NCBI GenBank assembly: GCA_965214465.1
Contig: CBDCBX010000021.1
Location: 1 to 64,000 of the forward strand
From: CBDAPI01 sp965214465
GTDB lineage: Bacteria > Acidobacteriota > UBA6911 > RPQK01 > CBDAPI01
Direction: 5' to 3'
DNA length: 64,000 bases
In this document: positions 8,744-18,200 of the stretch, one piece after another
Layout of the letters: every line of letters begins with the position of its first letter
How positions within the stretch are numbered: position 1 is the stretch's first letter
Notes under the pieces: model-generated
What the model saw: only the letters and a program-made list of their open reading frames with translations
Database searches by the model: none
Told to the model about the DNA's origin: nothing
Translations under genes and position numbers: made by a program

Positions 8744-8986
8744 GGCACTTGGGAGGTCAAGGAAGCTTCTGAAGTTACTGGCGGTACGCTGTACGCCATG
8801 GAAGACGGGAGTTCCTTGAAAGCGTCAATCCATCGCGTCATCACCGACGTACGGCTCAGCTATCTGATCGCCTTCGATGCGGGTCTTCTGGAGACAGGTT
8901 GGCACGAATCGGATGTGCAGCTTGACTCTTCTTTCGGCTTGGTGGGCTTCAAGGCCTCCACCCGATTAGGCTTCCTGAAGCAGTAA
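8744..8986 (+). pseudogene. C-terminal remnant of an acidobacterial VWFA-related protein
   Basis: After an in-frame TGA at 8741, the frame reads EVKEASEVTGGTLYAMEDGSS, then IHRVITDVRLSYLIAFDAG, then TGWHESDVQ, ending LGFLKQ and TAA. This order (xxATGGxxY, then a helix with RxxYLIGF, then WHxxxV, then RxGYF) is the end of the VWFA-related domain proteins abundant in Acidobacteriota (TIGR03436 type). The N-terminal signal peptide and MIDAS-containing domain are absent upstream, so this is a gene relic. Confidence 0.6.
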
Positions 8987-9004
8987 TCGGAGATCACGCT
9001 CAGG

Positions 9005-9397
9005 TCATTCCGCCTGCCACATCTCGAACAGCTCCTGTACCTGGGCCACACCCGCCTCAGAAACTTGGTCAAACAGCTCCTGGAGGCTCTCGTCATACCA
9101 GGGGAACATCACTCTCTTGGCGTGCAGTGTGCCGTCCTTGTGCTCCCAGCCCAGCAGTCCCAGTGCGGTAAAAGTTCGCGGTCTGATCACGGGCTTGGCC
9201 AGACCGAATCCAGCAGAGTCAGGTAGGCCGCCAGCAGCTTGTAGGTCTCGTAGTAAGCGTCTTTGTCGATCGCCTTCGGCCTGTCCTCCCGGCTGTGAAT
9301 CACTCTCAACGTCCGCTGTGTCAGGGAGTGGCCGGCGTGCTCCTGGGTTGCTGATAGCGAATCTCCTCGGGCCGGGCCTGCTCTTGACCGTCATCAT
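9005..9397 (-). pseudogene. Unrecognised degraded ORF
   Basis: The last 60 residues (TFTALGLLGWEHKDGT, then FPWYDESLQELFDQV, ending ELFEMWQAE) look like genuine protein. Upstream, the more protein-like frame is a different one (LTQRTLRVIHSREDRPKAI, then DAYYETYKLLAAYLTLLDS), ending at a TGA near 9190. That indicates at least one frameshift between the two halves. I do not recognise the family. Confidence 0.35.
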
Positions 9398-9629
9398 GAT
9401 TGCTGCCTGCGGTGCGAGCTTCGGAACATTTGCGGTTCATCCCGGAGCCTGGATGTTCTTCTTCGTGCTCTTCGTGGCCATGGGTTGGCAGGGGCTCGAC
9501 GCCGAAGTATTCGATTTGACCTTGAGGGAACGGTTCTACGGAGAAAGTGCCGGGGTGGTCGTTGCGTTGGGAGCGATCGTATTCCTGCAATGGTGGCAAG
9601 AGCGCCGTAGACGACGGCCTGCACCCTGA
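9318..9629 (+). CDS. Small two-helix membrane protein
   Basis: From a possible GTG at 9318 the frame encodes about 103 residues with two clear hydrophobic segments: LLLTVIMIAACGASFGTF followed by WMFFFVLFVAMGW, and later GVVVALGAIVFLQWW. It ends in a basic QERRRRRPAP tail, suggesting a cytoplasmic C-terminus. There is no strong ribosome-binding site and the start is uncertain. It could also be the C-terminal piece of a longer membrane protein, since neighbours on both sides are relics. No family is recognised. Confidence 0.35.
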   Translation: MSGSGRRAPGLLIANLLGPGLLLTVIMIAACGASFGTFAVHPGAWMFFFVLFVAMGWQGLDAEVFDLTLRERFYGESAGVVVALGAIVFLQWWQERRRRRPAP

Positions 9630-9991
9630 TTAGACCGCAACTCTGGGGGCGACCAAGTTGTGCAACGGCTCGGGACGAAGGATCTGCTCTCAGAGAAGAT
9701 GTCCCCTCACGAAGTCTTATCACGGCCTCCATTGTTGCGCCGGAACCGCTCGGACCAGCACCTCAGGCCAATTCTCACTCATTCACAAGGGGCTCCCAGT
9801 CCATTGGGTTGTTTCCCCTTCCTCCTGGGCAGGCTCTTCGATGCCGAAAAGACTTGCGAAGAGCGTCCCAAATGTTGTTCTCTATAGTCTGCTTGCTGCG
9901 CAAAATAAAAGAAATGTTTCTTGTATTCTGAAAGAGGATGGCCTCGACGGTGGGGATTCCAACTCATTTGAGTGTTTTTGAGCAAGACCTC
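9630..9991. other. Gap with no supported gene
   Basis: About 360 bases before the broken hyuA. Overlapping short frames on both strands carry no recognisable domain. The stretch 9895-9940 is A+T-rich and could hold the promoter of the pseudogene that follows. Confidence 0.4.
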
Positions 9992-10496
9992 ATGGGCTTA
10001 AGCACCAGAGTCCCGGTTGGCGCAGATGTCGGTGGTACCTTCACCGACGTTGTTCTCCTGGACTCCGAGGGGACGATCTCGAGCTTCAAGGTTCCTTCCA
10101 GCCCCCCCCCATTTCGAGCGGGCCGTACTCGATTCCATCGAGGGCGCACTGGCGGAAAGAACAGCCCCGGGGTCTGCCGTCTCCGAGGTTGCCCACGGGA
10201 CGACCGTGGCGACCAACGCGGTCCTGGAACACCGGGGCGCCAGGACAGCTCTGATCAGATCACCCCGAGGATTCCGGGACGTCCTGGAGTTGAGGCGAGT
10301 CCGGGCCCCCCAGATGTACGATCTGTTTTTTGACAAGCCGGAGTCGTCGGTGGAACGTCAATTCTGCCTCGAGGTTTCCGAACGGATTTCGGCCCGAGGT
10401 GGCCGAGGACTCCTTCGAAGTAGATGAAGAGGATGAAGAGGCCAGCAGCAAGTTACGCAAAGAAAAGAGCCCACAAGAAGCCGTTGCAAAATGACT
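9992..10496 (+). pseudogene. Hydantoinase/oxoprolinase A (HyuA) N-terminal remnant, frameshifted
   Basis: ATG at 9992 gives MGLSTRVPVGADVGGTFTDVVLLD, the phosphate-binding opening of the HyuA/actin-like ATPase fold. The frame is lost in a run of nine C at 10102-10110 and resumes one frame over as HFERAVLDSIEGAL, AHGTTVATNAVLEHRG, GFRDVLELRR and APQMYDLFFDKP, collinear with the intact HyuA encoded at 54833-56926. A further shift near 10405 is needed to continue as EVAEDSFEVDEEDEE before a stop at about 10496. The remaining 500 or more residues are absent. Either decay or a homopolymer error explains the first shift; the truncation is real. Confidence 0.8.
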
Positions 10497-10616
10497 GCTC
10501 AGGCGAGAGCGACCGGGCTTCCCGGCCAGGTTCTCGCCAGCATCCACAAAATGTACTGAATTCCCGGGAGAAGCGGGGTGGACTGACGCTTTTCACAACG
10601 ACGGAGATACGAAAAG

Positions 10617-11627
10617 ATGTATTTTGATGACGATGCGAGTCTGGACGAGTTGCAGGGAAAAACGATTGCCGCGGTGGGCTTCGGGACCCAGGGGATGGCG
10701 CAGGCGCTGAACCTGCGTGATTCGGGTCTGGAGGTGATTGTGGCGGAGGAAAAGGGCTCCGAAGGCTGGAAGAGAGCCGAATCGGAAGACTTCGAGGTGA
10801 TTCCCTTTGAGGATGTCGCGGAACGGGCCAATATATTCAACCTCCAGATCCCCGACATGGCTTTCGCTCTGGCCGCAACCTACAACCGATACATCAAAGA
10901 CAGGAATCAGTTCGGTGATCTTATCTGTATGAACAGCGGCTACCCCTACTACTACGGCCACCTGGTGCCTGCCCAAGGAGTGGATGCAGTAGTTGCGGCA
11001 GCCAAATCGCCGGGGTCGGCAGTGCGGAGTGAATTCGTGAGGGGCAGCGGGGTACCGGGACTCCTGGCTGTGCATCAGGATGCCACCGGCCAGGCTCATG
11101 GCCGCGGGCTGGCCCTTTGTAAAGCCCTGGGATTCACCAGGGTGGGTGTCGAGGACTCGACGGTGGAAGAAGAGGTGGCCACCGATCTGCTGGGCGAGCA
11201 CTGTGCCTGGGGAGCTATTGTGGTACTTTTGCGCACCGTCTTCGAAGTGATGGTGGAGGCCGGGTACAATCCCAACTTCGCCTTCTACGAGTCCATCAAC
11301 GAATCCAAGATGACGACCGACCTCATCCACCGCTATGGTCTGGGCGGAATGCTCGAGAGGATCTCGAACACGGCGGCCTATGGGGCCATCACGATCGGTC
11401 CGAAAATCATTGACGAGACCGTCAAAGACAGAATACGGTGGGCCCTGGAGAACATCATGAACGGCGAATTTGACAAGGACTGGAAGAAGGATTACGAAAA
11501 CGGATACAGCAACTTGAAGCAGCTCATTGAGGATCTCGGCCGCAGCCAGGCCGATCAGGTGGGAAACGCCATCCGCCAGAGGCTGGGGGTAGGCGACGAC
11601 CAGGGTTTGACGGCCCGAAATCTGTAA
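10617..11627 (+). CDS. KARI-like oxidoreductase (ilvC family), paralogue 1, catalytic His missing
   Basis: 336 residues; GGAG lies 11 bases before ATG 10617. The N-terminal Rossmann domain has GFGTQG at 21-26 and QALNLRDSGLEV; the all-alpha KARI C-domain has the metal and substrate residues Asp190 (TDLLGEH), Glu194, Glu225 (FYESINES), Glu229 and Ser250 (ISNTAAYG), and Lys130 is kept. Canonical ketol-acid reductoisomerases isomerise and reduce acetohydroxyacids in branched-chain amino acid synthesis and have HGFxIHxG at the active site. Here it reads NSGYPYYYGH, with Ser107 in place of the His, and the LPDE block is altered. No ilvB/N/D neighbours are present. It is followed 40 bases later by E2 and E1 of a 2-oxoacid dehydrogenase, suggesting a catabolic or altered substrate. 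The exact reaction is unknown. Confidence 0.85.
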   Translation: MYFDDDASLDELQGKTIAAVGFGTQGMAQALNLRDSGLEVIVAEEKGSEGWKRAESEDFEVIPFEDVAERANIFNLQIPDMAFALAATYNRYIKDRNQFGDLICMNSGYPYYYGHLVPAQGVDAVVAAAKSPGSAVRSEFVRGSGVPGLLAVHQDATGQAHGRGLALCKALGFTRVGVEDSTVEEEVATDLLGEHCAWGAIVVLLRTVFEVMVEAGYNPNFAFYESINESKMTTDLIHRYGLGGMLERISNTAAYGAITIGPKIIDETVKDRIRWALENIMNGEFDKDWKKDYENGYSNLKQLIEDLGRSQADQVGNAIRQRLGVGDDQGLTARNL

Positions 11628-11666
11628 GCGCTGCAGAGAACCGAGCACAGCCCCGAGGAAGAGCAC

Positions 11667-12896
11667 ATGCCTACCCCAGTCCGAATGCCCAAGTTAGGTT
11701 GGACCATGGAAGAAGGTACGGTTCTTCAATGGTACAAGCAAGAGGGCGAGCCGGTGACCGAAGGGAAACCCCTGTTGGAAGTCGAGACCGACAAGGTCAA
11801 CATCGATGTGGAGGCGCCCGCCACCGGGATCCTCCGGTCCATCCAGGTCGGCCCCGACCAGACCGTTGCGGTGGAAACAGTCCTTGCCATCATCGCCGCT
11901 GCGGATGAACGGCTGGAGGAATTCCAGAGCCCGGGGCAGGCCGCGGCCGCCGAACAGGCCGTCGAGACCGCTACCCGGCCGCCCAGCAGTACTTCGAGGC
12001 AGCAGATCGAAGCGGCTCCCCAGAGCCAGGAGCCGTTACGCCAGAAAACTGGAAGGGTTCTTGCCTCACCGGCGGCCCGCCGTCTGGCCCGGGAACACGG
12101 CCTCGATCTGGCCGAAGTCAAAGGGAGTGGACGTGGAGGTGTCGCTTCCCTGCAGGATGTGCAAAGCCACCTTGAGAAGAAGTCGGCCGGACCGGCTGCT
12201 ACAGTACCCGGAAAGAGGGTTGCCCTCTCGCGACTGCGCAAGACCATCGGCCGGCGCATGCAGCAGAGCTTTCAGACAGCTCCGCACTTCACGGCAACTG
12301 TCCAGGTGGACATGACGAAAGCTGAAGAGCACCGAAAACGCCTTTCCCGGCAGGTCGAGGAGCAGGCCGGGGGCAAATTGACCCTGACGGCTTTTCTGGT
12401 CAAAGCGGTGGCGGCAGTGCTGGGGGCTCATCCCTTCCTGAACGCTCTTCTCGCGGGGGATGAGGTTCTGGTTGCGGATGATGTCCATGTCGGAGTCGCC
12501 GTGGCTCTGGAAGAGGGGCTCATCGTCCCGGTCATCCACCGGGCCAACAGCATGGAACCGGTCGAGATCGCCGCCTCTCTCAATGAGCTGACAGACAAGG
12601 CCCGGAGTCAGCAACTGAGCCTGGAAGAGGTTTCGGGCGCAACCTTCACCATCTCCAATCTGGGGATGTTCGGGATCGACCAGTTCACGGCCATCATCAA
12701 CCCTCCCCAGACCGCTATCCTGGCGGTGGGGAGCACGGTGAGGAAACCCGTGTTTGTCAACGGGCAGGTAGAGGGACGCCTGATGATGAAAATGACGCTG
12801 TCAGCCGATCACCGGGTAGTCGATGGGGCCCTTGTCGGAGCCTTTCTGGCAGACCTGAGAAAGCACCTCGAGGAACCCGAGCAGCTGGGGTTTTGA
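11667..12896 (+). CDS. Dihydrolipoamide acyltransferase (E2) of a 2-oxoacid dehydrogenase complex
   Basis: 409 residues from ATG 11667 (GAGGAAGAG upstream). Domains in order: a lipoyl domain at about 3-76 with the lipoylated Lys43 in ETDKVNI; a Pro/Ala/Gln-rich linker; a peripheral-subunit-binding domain at about 129-168 (LASPAARRLAREHGLDL, then GSGRGG); and the trimeric acyltransferase core at about 180-409 with the catalytic His382 and Asp386 in ADHRVVDGA. It transfers the acyl group from lipoate to CoA. The single lipoyl domain and the KLGWTMEEGTV opening are closest in style to acetoin or branched-chain E2 proteins. It is the middle gene of KARI-like, E2, E1; no E3 (lpd) is adjacent. Confidence 0.9.
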   Translation: MPTPVRMPKLGWTMEEGTVLQWYKQEGEPVTEGKPLLEVETDKVNIDVEAPATGILRSIQVGPDQTVAVETVLAIIAAADERLEEFQSPGQAAAAEQAVETATRPPSSTSRQQIEAAPQSQEPLRQKTGRVLASPAARRLAREHGLDLAEVKGSGRGGVASLQDVQSHLEKKSAGPAATVPGKRVALSRLRKTIGRRMQQSFQTAPHFTATVQVDMTKAEEHRKRLSRQVEEQAGGKLTLTAFLVKAVAAVLGAHPFLNALLAGDEVLVADDVHVGVAVALEEGLIVPVIHRANSMEPVEIAASLNELTDKARSQQLSLEEVSGATFTISNLGMFGIDQFTAIINPPQTAILAVGSTVRKPVFVNGQVEGRLMMKMTLSADHRVVDGALVGAFLADLRKHLEEPEQLGF

Positions 12897-12929
12897 GTGA
12901 CCACAAACTCGGACTAACAAGGAGAGCCC

Positions 12930-14912
12930 ATGCCCATTGATGCTGAACAGTCGATCCAGCTTTACCGAATGATGGTAAGGATTCGAACCTTCGAAGAAAC
13001 GGTTCTGGAAATGTTCAGAACCGGACGCGGGCCTCGCCACTCGCACCTCTCCATCGGCCAGGAGGCAGTGGCTGCCGGAGTCTGCCTGGCGCTGCGCCCG
13101 GATGACTATGTGACCAGCACCCATCGAGGCCACCACCATCTGATCGCCAAAGGAGGTGAGTACAAGCCAGCCATGGCCGAGATTGCGGGAAAAGCTACCG
13201 GGTATTGCGGCGGTAAGGGCGGAACCATGCACATTGCGGATTTCAGTCTGGGTATGCTGGGTGCCATCAGCATTGTGGCCGGAGGGATGCCGATCGCTGT
13301 CGGGGCCGCCATCTCCGCCCAGTTGAGAGGTACCGACCAAGTAGCGGTCTGCTTCTTTGGAGACGGAGGAAGTTCCCAGGGAAACTTCAATGAAGGTTTG
13401 AATATGGCAGCCCTCTGGGACCTTCCGGTAGTCTTTCTGTGCGAGAACAACCAGTACATGGAAAGCTGTCGCTTCGAGAGGGTGACGGCGGGTCCCGGGA
13501 TTCACCGGCGGGCCGAAGGCTACGGGATGCCGGGTGTATCCGTCGACGGCAATGACGCTGTGGCGGTCTACGAAGCCACCCGACAGGCCGTGGAGCGGGC
13601 ACGAGGGGGGGAGGGTCCCACCCTTCTGGAATGCCTGACCTATCGAAGAATGGGCCACAACACCAACGACCCGGCCGAATATCGGGCTGAGGAAGAACTC
13701 AAGGTCTGGGAGCAGAAAGATCCCATCGATCGACTCCGCGCCAGTCTGATCGAGGAAAGACTGCTGAGCACGGAGGAAGACGAAGAGATCCGTCGGGAAC
13801 TCAGCGAAGAAGGGCAGGCGGCCATGGAATTTGCTCTCGAAAGCCCGATGCCGAACGAAGACCAGCTGTTTACAGATATCTACGCTCCCGCCTATCAGCC
13901 TCCCAGTCCCCCCCCTGCTCCGGGGGAGCGACAGCTGAACTGTCGCAAGGCCATTCACGAAGCGCTGCGCGAGGAGATGCAACGCGACGAGTCGGTCTTC
14001 GTGATCGGTGAGGATGTCGGCGGAGCAGGGGGTGTCTTCAAAGTGACGGCAGGGCTGCAGCAAACCTTTGGCGAACGTGTGAAAGACGCTCCGATTTCGG
14101 AGAATACGATTGCCGGAGCCGTTATCGGAGCGGCCTTGACCGGGATGCGTCCGGTCGGCGAATTGATGTTCATTGATCTGATTACGCTGGCCATGGATCA
14201 GATCGTGAACCTGGGAGCCAAGATTCGCTATATGACGGGCGGACAGGCCAGTGTCCCGGGTGTCATTCGGGTCACCTACGGGGGTGGCCTGGCGGCCGGG
14301 GCCACTCACTCGCAAAACCTGGAAGCCTGGTTTTACCATATACCCGGCTTGAAACTGGTCATGCCCTCGACACCCTATGACGCCAAAGGTTTGCTCAAGA
14401 CGGCGATTCGAGATGACAATCTGGTGCTGTTTCTGGAGCACAAGGCGCTTTACAACGTTCGCGGTCCCGTTCCCGAAGAGGAATACCTGATTCCGTTTGG
14501 GGTAGCCGATATCAAACGGGAAGGCACGGATGCCACGGTGGTGGCGACCGGCAAAATGGTGCAGGAAGCGCTCAAGGCGGCCGCCCGCCTGGCCGGGGAA
14601 GGAATCGAGATTGAAGTGATCGACCCCCGCACTCTCAGCCCGCTGGACGCGAGTACTATCCTCGAATCCGTCAAGAAGACGGGGCGCCTGGCAGTGTTTC
14701 AGGAGGCCAGCGAACAGGGTGGATTCGGATCGGACCTGATTCGGATCGTCTGTCGCGAGGCCTTCTACTATCTGGATGCGCCGCCTGCCATCGTGGGTGC
14801 GGCCCACGCTCCCATACCGATGTCTCCTGCCCTGGAGCAGCAGATGCTGCCTGGCGTGGAGGATCTGGTGCGGGCCATACATAAACTGGTTCCCAGCCAA
14901 CAGAGTGTCTGA
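12930..14912 (+). CDS. Fused alpha-beta E1 of a 2-oxoacid (pyruvate/acetoin-type) dehydrogenase
   Basis: 660 residues from ATG 12930 with AAGGAGA upstream. Residues 1-320 are the E1-alpha (PF00676) part, with the thiamine-diphosphate/Mg motif GDGGSSQGNFNEGLN starting at 144 and ending in CENNQY. After a Pro-rich linker (YQPPSPPPAPGERQ), residues 335-655 are the E1-beta transketolase-like part (FVIGEDVGGAGGVF, APISENTIAG, then VVATGKMV and the transketolase C-domain). It decarboxylates a 2-oxoacid and acylates the lipoate of E2. Alpha and beta are usually separate genes; fused forms occur in several bacterial phyla. Gene order suggests one operon with the two genes upstream. Confidence 0.9.
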   Translation: MPIDAEQSIQLYRMMVRIRTFEETVLEMFRTGRGPRHSHLSIGQEAVAAGVCLALRPDDYVTSTHRGHHHLIAKGGEYKPAMAEIAGKATGYCGGKGGTMHIADFSLGMLGAISIVAGGMPIAVGAAISAQLRGTDQVAVCFFGDGGSSQGNFNEGLNMAALWDLPVVFLCENNQYMESCRFERVTAGPGIHRRAEGYGMPGVSVDGNDAVAVYEATRQAVERARGGEGPTLLECLTYRRMGHNTNDPAEYRAEEELKVWEQKDPIDRLRASLIEERLLSTEEDEEIRRELSEEGQAAMEFALESPMPNEDQLFTDIYAPAYQPPSPPPAPGERQLNCRKAIHEALREEMQRDESVFVIGEDVGGAGGVFKVTAGLQQTFGERVKDAPISENTIAGAVIGAALTGMRPVGELMFIDLITLAMDQIVNLGAKIRYMTGGQASVPGVIRVTYGGGLAAGATHSQNLEAWFYHIPGLKLVMPSTPYDAKGLLKTAIRDDNLVLFLEHKALYNVRGPVPEEEYLIPFGVADIKREGTDATVVATGKMVQEALKAAARLAGEGIEIEVIDPRTLSPLDASTILESVKKTGRLAVFQEASEQGGFGSDLIRIVCREAFYYLDAPPAIVGAAHAPIPMSPALEQQMLPGVEDLVRAIHKLVPSQQSV

Positions 14913-14966
14913 GCAGTTGGGGCCGGCTCAAGGATGTCAAGAGACTAAAGCAAGCTGGATGCGGAG

Positions 14967-15209
14967 CTAACGGGAAAGGAGGCGGCCCTTTTCGTGCCCA
15001 CGGGTCGAATGGCCCACTCCAGGGCCCAGCCCCGGGAGACTCAGCAGCAGTCCGCGCTCTGCTTCGGTCACGACGAGCCCCCAGCGCCGGGATGGATCAA
15101 AGGCGACGTTGGTCGGATTCCTTCCACCCGACCAGGACACCAGATTGCCGGCTCCCAACTCCACGCACCAGAGGTTGCCGTTGTGGTCGAAGTACCTGCG
15201 TTCGCCGGT
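14967..15209 (-). pseudogene. SMP-30/gluconolactonase C-terminal relic
   Basis: On the minus strand, after an in-frame TGA at 15210-15212, the frame reads YFDHNGNLWCVELGAG, then NPTNVAFDPS and GLVVTEAERGLLLSLP, ending at TAG 14967. This matches the last propeller blade of SMP-30/gluconolactonase-like proteins (PTNVAFGGxDxxxLxVTEAExGxLxR). The rest of the enzyme is missing and position 15277 onward is occupied by an unrelated gene, so it is a fragment left after replacement. Confidence 0.6.
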
Positions 15210-15276
15210 TCACCAGGACTACAAGAAACCTAAGGTTGAGAATCGTTGACGTGGCGGGAAGCAGAAAGGCAAAATA

Positions 15277-18200
15277 GTGCCGATGGACTTGATGCGAAGG
15301 CCTCTGGCTCTCAGCCAGATCCTGGTCTCACTCTTGCTTCTTTCGTGCTCGATCCTGACTGGAACAGCGCCCGCCCAGATTCAAGAAGAGAAAAAGGTAC
15401 ATTTACAGATCATTACGCTGCTCACTCGCCAGGAACAGGACGAAGTTTTCTCTAGACTGGAAGCTGGAGCCAGCTTTCCCGAAATGGCCAGGCGGCACTC
15501 AACCCACCCTACAGGACCATCAGGAGGGTACCTCGGAGTGATTCAACTCAATCATCTTTCGCAACCATTGAGAGATCTGGTGGAAACGATGGAGGAGGGA
15601 TCGCTGGCCCGACTGGTCGACCCTGGCCTGGGATATGCAATTATCCTCGAGTTGAAGCCGGAGCAGGCCCGATCCGGAGCCGCCCAGCAACCCCTGGACC
15701 GCGGAGCGCGCCTGCTCCGAGAGGGATCGATCGATCAAGCTCTGCTGGAATTGAATCAGGCAGTCTTACTCGATCCGGCCTCTGCTCCTTCTCACCTGCT
15801 GCTTGGCTGGGTTCAACGTCGTCATGGATCCCCGTACCGAATCCAGCAATCGCAGGCCGCTTTTCAGGAGGCCCTGCGGCTCGACCCCACTTCCAGTTGG
15901 ACGAGACTACACCTGGCTCTGCTCTATGTAGAGTCCGGCCAGCTCGAAGAAGCCTCGGCGGTCCTGAAAACGCAGACAAAAGCCATCTCTGAAAGTCCAG
16001 TCGTGCTTGCACTCACAGGAGAGGTGGCTCGAAGGCTCGGCCATTCAAAAGAAGCTGAAAGAGTCCTTGGTCGAGCCCTCCAGTTGGCCCCTGGACTGGC
16101 GGCAGCACGTGTCTATCTGGGACTGGTCTACCTGGATTCGAACAGGCTCGAGGAGGCCTTGCAAGAGATCGAAGCTGCGCTCCAGAATGCTTCTGGCTGG
16201 GCCGACTTCCATTCAAAGGCGGCCGGGGTGTCGCTGCAAGCGGGCGGCGAAGTTTCCGGGCCGGAAGCTTTCAGACTGGATCCGCCCTACGCAGAAGCAA
16301 GGCTCTCGCTTGCCAGAGCTTACCGGCTTCTGGGCAGGCCGCTCGAGGCTCTGGATCAACTGCGCCCGCTGAAGCCCTTTCTAATCACCCTACCCGCGCA
16401 TTCTGTTCGGCGCTCCACATTGAGGAAGTGGCTGCAGGGGATGTCATTCCAGGCAGGGCTCAGCTACGAGGCTTTGGACGCGCGGACAGATGCAGTGCGC
16501 CTCTATTACCAGGCTCTCCACTACGATGAAAATCACGGAGCATCGCACCGTCGGCTGGCGAATCTTCTCTACGAAAGGGGCTTCTACACGGACTCGGTAG
16601 CACATGCTGAACAGGCCGAAGCCTGCGGGGCACCGATTGGAGATTCACCACTGGGAAGGCGAATCGCCGAGGTGAAAAAGTCGAAAATCTCCTTCCCGAC
16701 GCAGCCTGGCTCGGAAACCTCCGTCCAATCCAGGTTTCGGGGTCTCGCCTATCAGTTGCACAATAGTCTCGATGAGTACCACGGATCTCTGAAGATCCCC
16801 CTCTTCCAGAACCTCCTGGGGCTACCCGGCTTGAGCCGCGAACAAAGCACAGATCTGCATGAAAAGCTCAGTCAGGAGCTGCTCAAGAAGGGCGACATTG
16901 AAGGAGCCATTCGCCATCTCGACCTGGCCCTTGCCCGGTCTCAATCTGCCCAGCTGTATTTCAGGCGCGGAGTCACTTTTCTTCGGCAGTCGGAGGTCAA
17001 GAACTGCATTGGGAGGCATAACCCAGACAGCTGTCTCTTGCCCCTGAAGGGAGGTGGCCTGCACCAGGTACGCCGACCCGCCGAGAACGCTCGGAAGAAC
17101 TTTGAAAGATACCTCGAGCTCGAGCCGGATTCACTGGCTGGTCGCTGGCTTCTGAATCTGACCAGCATGGCCCTGGGCGACTATCCGGATGGGGTTCCAG
17201 AGAAATACCTGATTCCTCCCACAGCTTTTGAGTCCGACTATTCCATCGGTCGCTTTCCGGACATCGCTCCGGAACTGGGGCTCGATACCTTCAGCCTTTG
17301 TGGTGGCTCAATCGTCGACGATTTTGACAATGACGGTTTTCTCGACATTGTGACCTCGACCTCCGATCCGGACGGCCCTCTCAAGTTCTACCGAAACCTC
17401 GGCAACGGGCGTTTTGAGAACGCTTCTTCGACCTCGGGTGTAGACCAGCAGCTTGGAGGGCTGAACAGCATTGCTGCTGATTATGACAATGACGGGGACT
17501 TGGATGTGCTGGTTTTGCGGGGCGCCTGGTTGTTCGATCAAGGAAGAATCACGAACTCGCTGCTCCGTAACAACGGCGACCGTACATTCACTGACGTGAC
17601 CCGGACTGCCGGTCTGGTAGAACCGGCTCTGCCCACTCAGGCGGCGGCCTGGGGCGATTTCGACAACGATGGAGACCTCGACCTGTACGTTGCCAATGAA
17701 GATCGGTCGGAGGACCCCACCTCAGCAGAAGCTTATCCCTCTCAACTGTTTCGCAACAACGGCAATGGCACGTTCACTGACATTGCCGGCCAGGCAGCAG
17801 TGGCCAACTATCGCTACGCCAAGGGCGTCGCTGCGGGGGATTTCGACAACGACGGCGACCTGGACCTGTACGTGTCCAATGTGGGCCGGAATCGACTCTA
17901 CCGGAACGAAGGGAACGGAAGCTTCGTCGACATGGCTGAGGAACTGGGAGTGATCGAGCCAATCCGGCGAAGCTTTGCTGCCTGGTTTTTCGACTACAAC
18001 AACGATGGCTGGCTGGATCTGTTTGTCTCTGGCTACGAAGCCTCCATAGAGAATGTGGCCAGAGACTACCTTGGCTTTCCCCACGGTGCCACCCGGCCCC
18101 GACTCTACCGGAATGATGGTGGGAAGTTCACGGAGGTGGGCAAGGAGGTGGGGCTGGACCACGCCTACCTTCCCATGGGAGCCAACTTCGGGGATCTCGA

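Noticed and set aside
12801..14900. A 699-codon open frame on the minus strand opposite the E1 gene
   Set aside because: It lies entirely antisense to the well-supported fused E1 and has no domain or start context; long antisense frames are common in G+C-rich genes.
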